Assembly (NCBI RefSeq): GCF_009755355.1
Contig: NZ_WQLB01000014.1
Span: 1-64,000, forward strand
Length of the DNA: 64,000 nt
Source: Deinococcus arboris
GTDB taxonomy: Bacteria > Deinococcota > Deinococci > Deinococcales > Deinococcaceae
Direction of reading: 5' to 3'
In this document: piece by piece, positions 63,442 to 64,000 of the stretch
Layout: each line of letters starts with the position of its first letter
Position numbering within the stretch: the stretch's first letter is position 1
Notes under the pieces: generated by a model
Seen by the model: only the letters and a program-made list of their open reading frames with translations
The model's database searches: none
Told to the model about the DNA's origin: nothing
Program-made: the position numbers and the translations under genes

Positions 63442-63909
63442 ATGCGGCTTTCGGCCACCGATGTCTACGCTTTTCAGGCCCTGGGCTTTCTGGGCGCCCA
63501 GCCGCTGGACCGCTGGGTGTCCAGTGAGGAAATCAGTGAGGCGACCGGCGTTCACCGCCCGTACCTGGTCAGGATTCTGGCGGCCCTGAGCGCCAAGGGC
63601 GTCGTGAAAAGCAAAAAGGGAATTGGCGGCGGCTACGCGCTGGCCCGCAAACCTCATCTCATCAGTCTGTGCGAGGTGGTGCGCGCCATTGACGGCCCGG
63701 TGGCGCCGCTGTCGTGCATCAGCCTCAACTGGCACGAGCCGTGTGTGGAAGAAGCGCGCTGCCACGCCCGCAACACGGTCTACACTCGTATGCGCGACGC
63801 CATGCTGGGGGTGCTGCAAGAATTCAGCGTGAACGACCTGGTGGCCGATACCCAGCAGGGCGTGAGCTACGGCCACTGCCTGACCCACCTGCTCAAGCCC
63901 AACGCTTAA
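63442..63909 (+). CDS. Rrf2 family transcriptional regulator, Fe-S type
   Basis: A 155-residue Rrf2 protein with an N-terminal winged helix ([52 protein letters not shown]) and the GGYALARKP wing. Three Cys, [17 protein letters not shown] at about residues 93-109, are spaced as in cluster-binding members (IscR/NsrR/RsrR-like), so it probably senses nitric oxide, iron-sulfur status or redox. A fourth Cys (GHCLTH) lies near the C-terminus. The regulated genes are not identifiable: the window ends soon after. Confidence 0.85.
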   Translation: MRLSATDVYAFQALGFLGAQPLDRWVSSEEISEATGVHRPYLVRILAALSAKGVVKSKKGIGGGYALARKPHLISLCEVVRAIDGPVAPLSCISLNWHEPCVEEARCHARNTVYTRMRDAMLGVLQEFSVNDLVADTQQGVSYGHCLTHLLKPNA

Positions 63910-64000
63910 CAAGCAGGTCAGCAGCACGGCGTGGGCACAGCCTACTGAACAGTCGGCAGGGCCTGCCGGAGCGTCACAGGTGCCAGAGCGCACGGCCCTC

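Overview
The window is GC-rich, densely coded bacterial chromosome that I infer comes from a Deinococcus species. Reasons: monofunctional proline dehydrogenase and P5C dehydrogenase genes, a UbiA prenyltransferase overlapping a CrtI-type carotenoid desaturase, a membrane Ser/Thr kinase carrying a beta-propeller, an M29 aminopeptidase, and above all many start codons lying 6-8 nt after a TANNNT -10 box with no leader. That leaderless layout is described for Deinococcus deserti. The genus call is by recognition only; no database search was possible.

Layout. 1-0.9 kb: an IS5-type insertion sequence whose transposase is broken by an apparent 8-bp deletion. 0.9-9.5 kb: a GAF-GGDEF protein, an RNHCP zinc protein paired with a membrane protein, a MOSC protein, msrA, a TauE/SafE transporter divergent from tyrA, and an acyltransferase-3 membrane protein. 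10-15.5 kb: a secreted alpha/beta hydrolase, a secreted small protein, a B12-binding-type radical SAM protein, a Panacea (DUF4065) antitoxin-like gene followed 10 bp later by a two-helix membrane protein, and a SAM methyltransferase. 15.6-19.2 kb: the de novo NAD operon nadB-nadC-nadA. 19.4-25 kb: icd, an LEA-like hydrophilic protein, a histidine phosphatase, a DinB protein, an esterase and ftsY. 25-30.5 kb: a glutaredoxin-like gene, a kinase-NHL protein, a divergent 600-residue orphan and a glycosyltransferase. 30.7-33 kb: small secreted, zinc-ribbon and lipoprotein genes of unknown function. 33.4-39.8 kb: a LacI-type regulator with its own palindrome, proC, prmA-rsmE, recO, a zinc protein, a cold-shock gene and an MgtC-like protein. 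40-44.1 kb: a proline catabolism operon (GntR regulator, PRODH, NmrA-like oxidoreductase, P5CDH) closed by a strong terminator. 44.2-50.3 kb: a secreted propeller protein, the carotenoid pair, an NDUFA9-like oxidoreductase and a small membrane protein under an operator-bearing promoter. 50.4-59.5 kb: purU, an M29 aminopeptidase, a P-loop kinase with a lipocalin-like protein, a 1038-residue acetoacetate-decarboxylase/FAD-oxidase fusion and a 7TM-DISM GGDEF protein. 59.9-63.9 kb: a CPA2 antiporter with a small RHH-like protein, rsgA and an Rrf2 regulator.

Most genes are housekeeping or metabolic. The most interesting items are the Panacea/membrane-protein pair (candidate toxin-antitoxin), the ADC-FAD fusion, the UbiA-CrtD-like pair, the kinase-propeller-glutaredoxin unit, the NmrA gene inside the proline operon, a promoter whose 17-bp spacer is largely a TetR-like palindrome, and two families of degenerate intergenic repeats. 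No tRNA, rRNA or CRISPR array was seen.
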